A stretch of DNA of 18,442 bases from assembly GCA_023391425.1 (NCBI GenBank), contig JAEWAX010000057.1, positions 1-18,442 of the forward strand. The letters are read 5' to 3'. Below are positions 7,755-14,905 of the stretch, in pieces. How positions within the stretch are numbered: the stretch's first letter is position 1; each line of letters opens with the position of its first letter. The notes under the pieces were generated by a model. The model saw nothing but the letters and a program-made list of their open reading frames with translations. It was not told the origin of the DNA and did no database searches. The position numbers were made by a program, and so were the translations under genes. This DNA is from Bacillota bacterium (lineage in GTDB: Bacteria; Bacillota; Clostridia; Acetivibrionales; DSM-1351).

Positions 7755-8100
7755 TAATCACGAATAAGGTTGGCTTATAAACAACCTTCTATAACTTTGT
7801 CCGTTTGTTTTTGATTACCATTACATCGGATATGAACATGTGGAAGTCTGCTTAATATAGTGTTTCCAAGGACTCTTCTGTATTGCTAAGCAACGAGAAT
7901 TAATCCGTATGTGTCCTGAACAGTACTTCTTTTAACACTCTCAAAGCATGATGCTTATATAACCAATCTTTCCTAGATTACATTGTCTGGTCAATACTAC
8001 CATCATGAAAAGATTAAAAACAGTTGGCAGATGCTAGCAAGGCTTATAAAAATATGGATTCTATTAAAATGTATGATTCTGTCGCTTCACTGAATCACAT
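7755..8100. other. Intergenic region with possible decayed coding sequence
   Basis: AAGGTTG and CAACCTT (about 7768-7789) form a hairpin just after the membrane protein gene and may end its transcript, though no T-run follows. Near 8017-8097 a plus-strand frame reads KQLADASKAYKNMDSIKMYD. It looks like real coding sequence but has no start and is preceded by a stop, so it is probably a fossil. It runs into the 3' end of the opposite-strand gene at 8101. Nothing else is recognisable here. Confidence 0.3.
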
Positions 8101-8349
8101 CTATTCCCCTATCAAATACTTAATAAGTTTATTGCTAATCTTTATGACTAGCTTGTGCTGGTCTTGATGACTTGTATTCATAGTTATACCCATATCAATT
8201 TCTGTATAGCCTTCTATGTACAGGTTCAATACTTTCCTTTGCTTGTCAGTAAGGTCAATATTATTTAATGCTTGAATGATTTCTAGATTGTTATAATTAA
8301 CTCCATAACATTGTATTTCTTTAGGTAAAGGACTATATAAGCATCCCAT
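8101..8349 (-). CDS. Small sigma-70 region-4-like helix-turn-helix protein
   Basis: This 82-aa protein contains LTDKQRKVLNLYIEGYTEID (33-52). That resembles the start of sigma-factor region 4 (LTxxQRxVLxLYxxGYT), followed by a plausible recognition-helix segment up to about 78. There is no region 2, so it is not a complete sigma factor; phage late regulators and small ICE proteins can have this form. The ribosome binding site is weak (AAGAGTAGTACTG), so the start is uncertain. It is the only minus-strand gene between 5457 and 13491, and the repeated ATACTCTATA upstream (8398-8407, 8410-8419) may be its control site. Confidence 0.6.
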   Translation of the reverse strand: MGCLYSPLPKEIQCYGVNYNNLEIIQALNNIDLTDKQRKVLNLYIEGYTEIDMGITMNTSHQDQHKLVIKISNKLIKYLIGE

Positions 8350-8397
8350 CAGTACTACTCTTTTAATATGAATTAATATACTCTTGTGTGATAAGGG

Positions 8398-8419
8398 ATA
8401 CTCTATAACATACTCTATA
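8398..8419. promoter_or_regulatory. Tandem decamer repeats upstream of the region-4-like gene
   Basis: ATACTCTATA occurs at 8398-8407 and again at 8410-8419, a 12-bp period that puts both copies on about the same helix face. They lie 50-70 bp before the minus-strand gene at 8349. Binding by a regulator is an inference. Confidence 0.4.
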
Positions 8420-8576
8420 TAATATTCCCCCGACCGACCACAATATATTAATCCGATGGCTACAGGATTTTTGCCCCTATTTTGAAAACTTTTTTGATAT
8501 TCCTCTGAAACCCTTGTGTCCGTAAATAAAAAACTTTTTTAATTAAGCGATTTACTAGAATATATTAACCGATATA

Positions 8577-8642
8577 TATGAACAAAGTGTTCATAAGTTG
8601 GAATGAAAACCATAGAAAATTATAAATTAATTCTTATAATTT
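8577..8642. promoter_or_regulatory. Operator-like palindrome and adjacent inverted repeat
   Basis: TATGAAC-N5-GTTCATA (8577-8583, 8589-8595) is a perfect palindrome with spacer AAAGT. The same core occurs in repeats A and B (14-26, 2621-2633). Close by is a second inverted repeat, AAATTATAA at 8617-8625 and TTATAATTT at 8634-8642. The pair lies about 180-250 bp before the gene at 8827, in an otherwise non-coding stretch (8350-8826). It may be a repressor operator or an AT-rich control region. Confidence 0.6.
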
Positions 8643-8826
8643 ACATAATTCGTATATTTCTTAAATGGGAGTGGTTGCGAAAGAGTATCCTAACCTACTA
8701 ATACTATGTGAAGCTATTGGAGAGTGAACTTTGCAAAACCCTTCTTATACCATGATAATTACAGCCTTACAGGCGTTTACATAGATTTTAAATACAATTA
8801 CTACCACATGAAAAGGAGATAAAAAA

Positions 8827-9264
8827 ATGAATGAATATTTAGCAAGTGCATTAGAAATTAATTCTTATAAAATTAATAACAACTTGGCAGAAATAAACAA
8901 AAGAGTTCTTTTTCTGAAAGAATACTCCGAAAATGAAACATCAAAAGAGGAGATTGAACGTTTAAGAAAAATACGAGAACGAAGAGAAAGTAAAATACTA
9001 CTAATTGAAGAACTAATGCTATATGACAGTAATATCAGCTACGAAGCATTAGGAATTGATATGCCTTCACAGGATGAAATAAATTCTATCATAGATAAAC
9101 TAAACAATATGACAGAAGAACAACGTCAGAAAACTATTGAAGCAATTAACACCTATGTAAATAGTACATTGACAAATTATTTTCTCACGAACAAGTCAAT
9201 TAACTTTTTAAAAAACGATTTCAATAGTGATTCGACAAAGAATTTGATTTGTTATAAATGGTAA
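8827..9264 (+). CDS. Hypothetical coiled-coil protein
   Basis: This 145-aa protein has a strong ribosome binding site (AAAAGGAGATAAAAAA) before the ATG. Residues 15-65 are rich in Glu, Lys and Arg (SKEEIERLRKIRERRESK) and probably form a coiled coil. A second helical stretch follows at 80-125 (MTEEQRQKTIEAINTYVNST). There is no signal peptide or membrane segment. I do not recognise the family. It is the first gene of the plus-strand module that runs to 13340. Confidence 0.7.
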   Translation: MNEYLASALEINSYKINNNLAEINKRVLFLKEYSENETSKEEIERLRKIRERRESKILLIEELMLYDSNISYEALGIDMPSQDEINSIIDKLNNMTEEQRQKTIEAINTYVNSTLTNYFLTNKSINFLKNDFNSDSTKNLICYKW

Positions 9265-9341
9265 TTTTAAAATCCAGTGAAATATAGTATGATTGCATGT
9301 ACTTGTTAAGACGGTAGATAATAACAAATAAGGTTAATGCC

Positions 9342-9485
9342 ATGAGTGAAGTTGACGAAGCTGATACCATTACCAAACTTAACAGAATATTAAAGCAATT
9401 TATGATTAGGTACAGAATCAGCAACAGCATTGACGGTATACAAAACTTTTTACGAACCCAATTAAATATTGCTGGCTTATTATGA
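9342..9485 (+). CDS. Small hypothetical protein, 47 aa
   Basis: The frame MSEVDEADTITKLNRILKQF continues to a TGA at 9483-9485. AAGG lies 10 bp before the ATG, giving a moderate ribosome binding site. The protein is acidic at the start and then basic, with helical periodicity. The family is unknown. An AT-rich hairpin follows directly (9485-9505). Confidence 0.45.
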   Translation: MSEVDEADTITKLNRILKQFMIRYRISNSIDGIQNFLRTQLNIAGLL

Positions 9486-9505
9486 AAATTTCATGGGAAA
9501 TTTTT
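9485..9505 (+). terminator. Possible weak terminator
   Basis: AAAATTTC, the 4-base loop ATGG and GAAATTTT form an 8-bp stem, ending in TTTTT. The stem is AT-rich, so termination would be weak. Confidence 0.35.
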
Positions 9506-9521
9506 GTATCTGCTTGGCTTG

Positions 9522-9530
9522 TGTTATAAT
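9522..9530 (+). promoter_or_regulatory. Extended -10 promoter
   Basis: TGTTATAAT matches the extended -10 consensus. It could drive the transcript that includes 9843-10097. No convincing -35 is seen. Confidence 0.45.
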
Positions 9531-9587
9531 TTATGTAAACAATCCGCATTGTTCCTTAGAATAAATATACGTCACGATAAAAAAGCT

Positions 9588-9752
9588 ATGATGGTATATG
9601 TAATAAAGGATTGTGTTTAAGATGCTAATACAGATGCACAAATCAACGAAATTTATAAAAAATACAAAGCTAAAAGATACTTCATTGCATGGATGGAATC
9701 TGGTACTCAAGACCCTAAGAAAGTGCTTGAGGATATCATATTACACGAATGA
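9588..9752 (+). pseudogene. Possible small gene with an internal nonsense codon
   Basis: In one frame MMVYVIKDCV is followed by TAA (9618-9620), and then the same frame continues as DANTDAQINEIYKKYKAKRY and FIAWMESGTQDPKKVLEDII to a TGA at 9750-9752. The later part has the composition of a real soluble protein, unlike the overlapping longer frame at 9613-9825. No good ribosome binding site precedes the ATG. I read it as a small gene inactivated by one stop codon; the family is unknown. Confidence 0.4.
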
Positions 9753-9842
9753 CATAGACAGAATAATACTCCAGAATAAACCAAAACGGCGGGAACCGCT
9801 GTATATTAATTCATCTTTAGTGTAGCAAGCATAGGAGGTCAA

Positions 9843-10097
9843 ATGGAAAAGATATGCAATATAATAGACATAACCAAGGAAGAATTAAACGAGATAAAGA
9901 AAACCATGAAAGATAAAGAAAATAGAATCCTGTTCACCAGCGAAAAAGTCCAATGTAGGTTATTTAAACATAGAGGTCATGTGTATGAGATAGTGGACAT
10001 TTTCGGTGACAAACCTTTTATAGAGGTTTTTAAAGATATGGTTAAATGTGGATATGGTAAAGAAACTATAGAATTACTTGCAAGGGCTGGGGAATGA
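9843..10097 (+). CDS. Hypothetical protein, 84 aa
   Basis: A strong ribosome binding site (ATAGGAGGTCAA) precedes the ATG. The protein starts with a helical charged part (DITKEELNEIKKTMKDKENR, 9-28), followed by a probable beta segment (RILFTSEKVQCRLFKHRGHV) and a C-terminal helix (YGKETIELLARAGE). It is soluble, with no recognised motif. It is followed by a clear terminator at 10201-10229. I do not recognise the family. Confidence 0.7.
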   Translation: MEKICNIIDITKEELNEIKKTMKDKENRILFTSEKVQCRLFKHRGHVYEIVDIFGDKPFIEVFKDMVKCGYGKETIELLARAGE

Positions 10098-10200
10098 TTT
10101 GTAAATTCTATTCCAAAATTAATATTATTTTATACTTTTGTAGTGGGTTGCAAAATACCCCTACTAACCGCATATACAATGAAAAGGTTAATTGATAAGC

Positions 10201-10229
10201 AACAGTATCCAAAACGGGTACTGTTTTTT
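10201..10229 (+). terminator. Rho-independent terminator
   Basis: AACAGTATCC (10201-10210), loop AAAAC and GGGTACTGTT (10216-10225) form a 10-bp stem with one G-T pair, followed by a T-run. It ends the transcript of 9843-10097. A smaller hairpin (GTAG...GGGT with ACCCCTAC, 10140-10164) lies just before it and has no T-run. Confidence 0.85.
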
Positions 10230-10278
10230 ATTTTGACCTTATGTTAATAAAAACTAAACTAAAAAAGGGATGATTTGA

Positions 10279-10482
10279 ATGAAAGAAACATTAAGACAGC
10301 AAGTGAATGATTTTATCAAAGAAAACGGCATTATAGCCAAACATATTGCGAAAAAAATTGGTATTAGTCCTGCTATGCTTTGCTACTTCAGACATGGCAA
10401 GAAGAATTTAAGTACAGAGAATGCTAAGAAACTGCAAGAGTTTATAGCAAATTACTCAATGAGAGGATGTGATTTAGTATGA
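10279..10482 (+). CDS. XRE-family (Cro/CI-like) regulator
   Basis: This 67-aa protein is close to the minimum for a Cro/CI helix-turn-helix. IAKHIAKKIGISPAMLCYFR (19-38) holds the two helices and the turn, and HGKKNLSTENAKKLQEFIAN follows as the remaining helices. It has no effector or cleavage domain, so it is Cro-like rather than a LexA-type repressor. The stop overlaps the next start by 4 bp (ATGA at 10479-10482), so translation of the two is coupled. It could bind the GAAC-N5-GTTC palindromes of the element, but that is untested. Confidence 0.85.
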   Translation: MKETLRQQVNDFIKENGIIAKHIAKKIGISPAMLCYFRHGKKNLSTENAKKLQEFIANYSMRGCDLV

Positions 10483-10706
10483 AATATAAAAAACCAATTT
10501 GTGATTGCAAAAGTGAACTGCAACTCTCTAATGTTTTGACATGTATCCGACCAATCGATAAAAACGGTCATGCTGTAGGCAACTCATGTTTGGATGCTAT
10601 AAGAAACATTACAAGTACATTATATTGTCCTCAGTGCAATAGAAAATATGATGTTGCAGTTGATAGAAATAACAAGATTTTAAGAGGTAGTTTGCTAGGA
10701 AAGTAA
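10479..10706 (+). CDS. Small zinc-ribbon-like protein
   Basis: This 75-aa protein has Cys pairs that suggest metal binding: CDC near residues 8-10, single Cys at 22 and 37, and CPQC at 50-53 in LYCPQCNRKYDVAV. The CxxC knuckle followed by a beta hairpin fits a zinc ribbon. It is translationally coupled to the XRE protein upstream and is followed by a terminator 31 bp after its stop. The partner or target is unknown. Confidence 0.7.
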   Translation: MKYKKPICDCKSELQLSNVLTCIRPIDKNGHAVGNSCLDAIRNITSTLYCPQCNRKYDVAVDRNNKILRGSLLGK

Positions 10707-10737
10707 GAAGTTTCATTTATCAAGGCACTTAAGGGTG

Positions 10738-10761
10738 GGATGAATAATCTCATCCTTTTTT
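10738..10761 (+). terminator. Rho-independent terminator
   Basis: GGATGA (10738-10743), loop ATAATC and TCATCC (10750-10755) form a 6-bp stem followed by TTTTTT. It ends the XRE/zinc-ribbon transcript. A second, bulged stem (AAAAACAGGC at 10767-10776 with GCCTCTGTTTTT at 10805-10816) follows and may act as a backup. Confidence 0.8.
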
Positions 10762-10975
10762 ATGCTAAAAACAGGCATAAACACTGAGTTGTACGGCATT
10801 TTAAGCCTCTGTTTTTGTTGTGGAATGTAATTATACATCTCCATAGCAAACAGGGTGTTGTAAACGAAATATGAAATCAGTCAAGCATGCTGTAATGCTT
10901 GGTATGAACAGGTATTAAGGGATAATCAAAAAATTTATAATCCCCGATTTTATGGGGTAAGGGTAGGTGAGATAC

Positions 10976-11131
10976 ATGAGGTTAAATGAAAAACAAAAAG
11001 CAGAACTGGCTTTCTTTCTAACAGAAGATGGGAGGACAAAGTACTTTCCTAAGTGTGCCAAATGCATACACAAATGCAAACAATCATTCAGATGCACAGA
11101 TGTAATATGTAAAAAATATAAGCGTGCATAA
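10976..11131 (+). CDS. Small Cys-rich protein, 51 aa
   Basis: The ATG is preceded by GGGTAGGTGAGATAC (weak to moderate ribosome binding site). The frame reads MRLNEKQKAELAFFLTEDGR, then KCAKCIHKCKQSFRC and CKKYKRA to TAA. Five Cys fall in a CxxCxxxCx5CxxxxC pattern (27, 30, 34, 40, 45), which suggests a small zinc-binding or Fe-S protein. The N-terminal part is helical. It is too short for a standard gene finder and has a longer antisense shadow frame. It lies upstream of the replication-initiator-like gene. Confidence 0.65.
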   Translation: MRLNEKQKAELAFFLTEDGRTKYFPKCAKCIHKCKQSFRCTDVICKKYKRA

Positions 11132-11779
11132 TGTGATGCTTTCTATGTAAAAGGTTGGAATTATTTCAGCCTACTACGGTATTCAATCGGAGAGGCTAAT
11201 TACTTCTCCTTTTTAATGCTTATAAAATCAAAAGTAGGTACTAATATGAAGAAGCAACTTACAAAATCTCAATTATGATTAGTTACTAATACTTAAAAGC
11301 CATGCTATGCATGTAATTCACATCTAGTTAAATGTAGGTTTACTAAATTGTAAACCTACACTACTGAAGGTGTCTCTATCAGCAGGAGTAAAAGTAGCAG
11401 ATAGGTTACAATATTTTAGTAAATCTACCGTCAGATTAACTACACGACCTCTGAGGATGATAACTGTCTCACTGGATAAACGGGTATAAGTTCATACTTA
11501 CATATGCAAGTAGTTAGCTTCCTTTTGCTTTGCAGTAGCATCAATGTTGGAGTGTTGTTGAAAAGCATTAATTTCTCGACTAGTACCTATTGATATCCCT
11601 GTCAAACGTTAAGTATGAAATTTCTTTTCTTACGAATAAAAGACTTAGGAAGAATGTCAAAACATATTTTTATTAATTAGGGCAAATATTCGTTCTCCAT
11701 CGGATTAATAAGTATGTCAGTGAAACTGATACATTATGCAATGCAATGAAAAACTATACAGACATTGGGGGATAATTCT
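11132..11779. other. Long non-coding region upstream of the initiator-like gene
   Basis: This stretch of about 650 bp has no convincing gene. It holds a weak terminator-like hairpin (GGAGA...TCTCC then TTTTT, near 11191-11216), a perfect 11-bp inverted repeat at 11333-11360, and a second stem CTATC...GATAG near 11377-11406. The site CCATCGGATTAATA (11697-11710) is an inverted copy of a site at 8446-8459. Position before a tandem winged-helix initiator-like protein makes it a candidate origin region. This is inference only. Confidence 0.4.
11333..11360. repeat. Perfect 11-bp inverted repeat
   Basis: TGTAGGTTTAC (11333-11343), a 6-base loop TAAATT and GTAAACCTACA (11350-11360) make a perfect stem. 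No T-run follows, so it is unlikely to be a terminator. It could be part of an origin, a transfer site or an operator. Confidence 0.75.
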
Positions 11780-12616
11780 ATGGGTTCAAACGCAGAAATT
11801 ACAAATGGCAATAACAGCAATAATGAATTACGGCTTAAATGGGATATGTTCAGAAAGAAATGGTCTAACATGTACTTGTATGCTAGTCAAGAATGTATTA
11901 GAGGGTACTTATGCATACCCAATGATATACATAGCAGAATCAGTGATTTGCCAATACAAGGTAAGAATACGGGTAATCATAAAGCAGTTGCATTCATGGT
12001 TTATGTACTATCTAAGCTTTCTGATATATGCCATGAAAATATGACCATTCGAGAAATAAAGTCTGCTTGTGGTTATAGAGAAGATAGTAAGGAACTTAAT
12101 TATTTAACCAAAAAAAATGGTGTCCTAGAACAAGCAGGCTTGATAGAGACTATCACTGCAATAGATTATTCAGTTACACCAGATAAAAAGTTTGAAAGCA
12201 GAAAAGCAAGCTATACATCTGATAATAGTGGAAATTTCTTTAAAATACCAATCATGGCAATTCTGATATGTATGTTTCAACCAGAACTCGGTGCATCTGG
12301 GTTATACATATATTCAATAATTGCAAAGTACTGTCAGTTTAACAGATACAGAAGCAAGCAGATTGATGGCAGTAGCTTAATCGAACTAACAGGAATAAAA
12401 AAGACTGATACCATTGATAAGTTTATTAGCTATCTGGTTCAGTCGAATTTAATCATAAAGTATTCTGGTAAAGAAAAGACTCTAAAAACTGGTCGAAAAC
12501 ATACTAGTAAAAATGGATATGAAGGCTATGAGATAAACAGTTATAGAACTGTTCAGAAGCCATCTGAAATGAATCCCATTGCATTGATTAGTAACTACAA
12601 ATCAATCAAGGTGTGA
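11780..12616 (+). CDS. Tandem winged-helix protein, replication-initiator-like
   Basis: The ATG at 11780 has GGGGGAT 8 bp before it, so it is preferred over the TTG at 11765. The 278-aa product has two winged-helix-like parts. One is at about 67-125 (KAVAFMVYVLSKLSD, MTIREIKSACGY, LTKKNGVLEQAGLIETI). The other is at about 173-237 (SGLYIYSIIAKYC, SSLIELTGIKKTDTIDKFIS, YLVQSNLIIKYSG). Two tandem winged helices are the hallmark of Rep-type initiators of plasmids and phages, and I infer that role. It might instead be a transcription regulator. No helicase or relaxase motif is present. The stop is followed within one base by the inverted-repeat element at 12616-12712. Confidence 0.6.
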   Translation: MGSNAEITNGNNSNNELRLKWDMFRKKWSNMYLYASQECIRGYLCIPNDIHSRISDLPIQGKNTGNHKAVAFMVYVLSKLSDICHENMTIREIKSACGYREDSKELNYLTKKNGVLEQAGLIETITAIDYSVTPDKKFESRKASYTSDNSGNFFKIPIMAILICMFQPELGASGLYIYSIIAKYCQFNRYRSKQIDGSSLIELTGIKKTDTIDKFISYLVQSNLIIKYSGKEKTLKTGRKHTSKNGYEGYEINSYRTVQKPSEMNPIALISNYKSIKV

Positions 12617-12712
12617 AAATTGGCTATAATATAACAGTTTATAATATGTTTATATTATGCCCCATTTTCCCACCTCAAAAGATTTTGGAACTGTTATATT
12701 ATACCCAAAATT
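12616..12712. mobile_element. MITE-like inverted-repeat element with flanking AAAATT
   Basis: TATAATATAACAGTT (12625-12639) and AACTGTTATATTATA (12689-12703) are a perfect 15-bp inverted pair, extended to 18 bp with one mismatch (12622-12639 and 12689-12706). Directly outside both ends is AAAATT (12616-12621 and 12707-12712), as expected of a target duplication. The 85-bp body holds a nested hairpin ATAATAT-GTTT-ATATTAT (12641-12658). It separates the initiator-like gene from the nuclease gene. An origin or operator made of TATAATAT repeats is the main alternative. Confidence 0.5.
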
Positions 12713-12773
12713 CCTACCTACAATGTATTAACACAATAATTAATTTCTAAAATTTCTAAAGGAGAGTGTTCAA

Positions 12774-13340
12774 ATGATAAACACAACAAAAAAATACTAT
12801 GCACCAGAAAATATTCTTGGAGATTCTATTGAACTCTATAATAAACAAAGTCTATTGTATAAAAATTTTGAAATTATTGATTCAGATAGTAGTGAGCATC
12901 CGAAATATGATTTGCTTGATAACAATACAGGCATAAAATTTGAGTGTAAAAGTTGTAAAAATGCTGGTTATACTGACAACTTGTTTTTTGAAGTATGGGA
13001 TAATTACCCTAAAAAGAAAGGAAATATTTTAGAATCAGAAGCATCTGTATGGATTTATAATGTCTTAGATTGGGATGAAGAAGCTAAACAATATATACCT
13101 GTATTTATACTTTATATAGATTTCTTTGCATTGAAGGAATACATTACAACTGAATGCAGAATAGGCAGACTAAAAGCACGCTTCAAGCATAAAGGAAATG
13201 CTAATCAAGGCTATGTTTTGATTAAATTTGAAAATATTATTCCATTTCTTATAAACCCAGATAGACTTCTGGATTTTTGTGTTGTTAAGGCATATATTGG
13301 TGATGATATTCCTAGTGAATATTACATGGATTATCAGTAA
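12774..13340 (+). CDS. PD-(D/E)XK nuclease-like protein
   Basis: This 188-aa protein starts with a good ribosome binding site (AAAGGAGAGTGTTCAA). KYDLLDNNTGIKFECKSCKN (44-63) gives D46 followed by E57-x-K59, the core of the PD-(D/E)XK nuclease fold. Upstream E20 in a helix and a downstream FFEV strand fit. SEASVWIYNVLDW (88-100) resembles the helix after the core in phage nucleases of this fold. Such proteins are found as restriction enzymes, Holliday junction resolvases or phage repair nucleases; which of these applies cannot be told. It follows the initiator-like gene and so may act in element replication. Confidence 0.65.
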   Translation: MINTTKKYYAPENILGDSIELYNKQSLLYKNFEIIDSDSSEHPKYDLLDNNTGIKFECKSCKNAGYTDNLFFEVWDNYPKKKGNILESEASVWIYNVLDWDEEAKQYIPVFILYIDFFALKEYITTECRIGRLKARFKHKGNANQGYVLIKFENIIPFLINPDRLLDFCVVKAYIGDDIPSEYYMDYQ

Positions 13341-13358
13341 TTCTAAACACTTAATATG

Positions 13359-13391
13359 CAGTGCCTTACTCCTGTCAAGCATAAGGCACTG
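13359..13391. other. Strong hairpin after the nuclease gene
   Basis: CAGTGCCTTA (13359-13368) and TAAGGCACTG (13382-13391) form a perfect 10-bp stem with a 13-base loop. It lies 18 bp after the nuclease stop and between convergent units. There is no T-run on either side, so if it terminates transcription it is not of the classical type. Confidence 0.6.
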
Positions 13392-13490
13392 TATGTAAGA
13401 GTGTAATCAAGCATTCTTATATTGGTAGTACTTCTAAGTAGCTATTAAAATTATTTTGAGGTGAATTTCAAGCCTGTTCCATCAACAATT

Positions 13491-13628
13491 TCATTTTTTG
13501 TTTATTCTTCGCAGATTCTTATTGGTCATAGCTGCCAGAGTTCCTGTGATTAAAGCACATATAAATACTACTTTGAAAATATTGAACATTATTTTTATTA
13601 TCAATCCAATTCCAGCATCATCATTCAT
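13491..13628 (-). CDS. Small single-TM membrane protein, 45 aa
   Basis: The ATG at 13628 has ATGGAGG 8 bp before it, a very good ribosome binding site. The product is MNDDAGIGLIIKIMFNIFKV followed by VFICALITGTLAAM and a basic tail (NKNLRRINKK). One membrane helix spans about residues 7-34, with the tail probably inside. Holin-like or toxin-like small proteins have this form, but I cannot assign it. It lies downstream of int on the same strand; a longer plus-strand frame over the same region has no ribosome binding site and looks like a shadow. Confidence 0.55.
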   Translation of the reverse strand: MNDDAGIGLIIKIMFNIFKVVFICALITGTLAAMTNKNLRRINKK

Positions 13629-13690
13629 TCAAATAAACCTCCATGTCATAATCTATCACTACAATCATCAACCATCGTTTTTAATGGTGT

Positions 13691-13768
13691 CTAGGAACTT
13701 TCCTTGTCAGTGTAAAAAAGTTTGCAGGCAATGCCGATGGCTAATTTCCTTTCTATTTTCTCTGCCAT
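13691..13768 (-). CDS. Possible 25-aa peptide or truncated gene
   Basis: AGGAGAGTTGGCT directly precedes the ATG, and the frame reads MAEKIERKLAIGIACKLFYT and DKESS to TAG. The strong ribosome binding site suggests it is, or was, translated. It may be a remnant of a longer gene. It stands between int and the 45-aa membrane protein. The rest of 13769-13909 shows nothing further that I can support. Confidence 0.35.
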   Translation of the reverse strand: MAEKIERKLAIGIACKLFYTDKESS

Positions 13769-13909
13769 AGCCAACTCTCCTAACTGCTACATTAATCCTT
13801 ATTTCCTATATAGTTAAATGCTTATATTTTTGTTTATAATCCATTGCTTCTCCATTGGTACTTGTTAGTTATTGCAATCAGTTAGACTGCTTAGAATTGC
13901 TTATACGAG

Positions 13910-14905
13910 TTACCTAGTCCTCTTCAGATTGCTTAGTGGTGAAAACTTTTGATAGTTTTGTCGAATGTCATCATCATTCAAATCAAGATAGGCTTTTTCT
14001 GTTACAGTCACACTGCTATGCCCCAATATTTTGCTTAGTGTAAAAATGTCACCGCCAGACATCAAGAACCTTTTAGCGAAATTATTTCTTAATTGATGAG
14101 GATGTGCCTCATTTAGCCCTATTCTCTTTACATAGTTTTTGAAATTTGCTTCAAACACACCTACGTTCATTAAAGTGCCTTTAATTGTGCAAAATAAGTA
14201 ATCACTGTCTTTATATCTGTCCTTATACTGAATCCATCTTCTCACTTCTTTCTGCATGTATTGTGAAAAGTACACATACCTATCTTTCTTGCCTTTCGTA
14301 TTTTCTGCTTGCAACAGGATAGTCCTATTATTAATATCAATATCATCCATTGTAATCATTAAGCATTCTCCTAGTCTCATTCCAGTATCAAAAATTAATT
14401 GTATGATGGTATAGTCTCTATATTCGTGAAATTTGCTTGTGTCTATGTTCTTAAGTAAGCTAACAAAATCATTATCAGATAAAAAATCCTTTGCCTTTCT
14501 AGAAATTTTAATTTGCTTAACTTTTTCTGCAACATTTCCTTTGGTATACTTGTGTTCTTTCAAAAAGGCGAAGAACACCTTAAGGTTTCTGATGTAATTG
14601 TTGATTGTTGAGTTTGAAATTCTCTTCCCCAAATCTCTTCTGTTGTCTGGAAAATTGTACCTCTTAGAGTTATTGTCACTGACAACGGTGTACTTTCCTC
14701 TCTCCTGCAATGACTTTACATATTGCCTTAACATTGGTTCTGTAACTGCTTTGCCATCCTCAACCTTATAGGTATCAGAAATGTACCTAGCAAACAACCT
14801 TAATGTCTGTTCATAGGAAATCATAGTTTTCTTTGATAATCCCTTTGTCTCACAATACAACATAAACTCATCAATTTGTTTTGAGAACTGCTGTAACTTA
14901 AGCAT
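13910..14905 (-). CDS. int: Tyrosine recombinase, element integrase (XerC/D type)
   Basis: This 331-aa protein has an N-terminal core-binding domain (about 1-125, with LSKKTMISYEQTLRLFARYI) and a complete catalytic domain. The catalytic residues are visible: R177 in TGMRLGE, Lys in NTKGKKDR (203-209), H270 and R273 in HPHQLRNNFA, H296 in LGHSS and Tyr306 in TEKAYLDL. It would cut and rejoin attachment sites through a 3'-phosphotyrosine link. The start is supported by AAGGAGGT 7-8 bp before ATG. Its position next to spo0A, with 156 bp of repeat-rich DNA between, makes it the likely enzyme for integration and excision of the element. The gene appears intact, unlike several genes to its left. 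Confidence 0.93.
   Translation of the reverse strand: MLKLQQFSKQIDEFMLYCETKGLSKKTMISYEQTLRLFARYISDTYKVEDGKAVTEPMLRQYVKSLQERGKYTVVSDNNSKRYNFPDNRRDLGKRISNSTINNYIRNLKVFFAFLKEHKYTKGNVAEKVKQIKISRKAKDFLSDNDFVSLLKNIDTSKFHEYRDYTIIQLIFDTGMRLGECLMITMDDIDINNRTILLQAENTKGKKDRYVYFSQYMQKEVRRWIQYKDRYKDSDYLFCTIKGTLMNVGVFEANFKNYVKRIGLNEAHPHQLRNNFAKRFLMSGGDIFTLSKILGHSSVTVTEKAYLDLNDDDIRQNYQKFSPLSNLKRTR

Noticed and set aside
9613..9825. 70-aa plus-strand frame
   Set aside because: The alternative frame (DANTDAQINE...) reads more like a real protein; this one has no good start signal.
8665..10165. A third and fourth copy of the duplicated G-rich element, near 8670 and 10140
   Set aside because: GTGGTTGC and GTGGGTTGC are similar to each other, but the fixed-spacing blocks TTTACTACAT and TATCAATTAC are missing.
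10915..11097. 60-aa minus-strand frame
   Set aside because: It is a shadow of the 51-aa Cys-rich protein.
11736..12044. 102-aa plus-strand frame
   Set aside because: It overlaps the initiator-like gene in another frame, has no ribosome binding site and no protein-like composition.
13498..13770. 90-aa plus-strand frame
   Set aside because: It has no ribosome binding site and is antisense to two minus-strand frames with strong ribosome binding sites.
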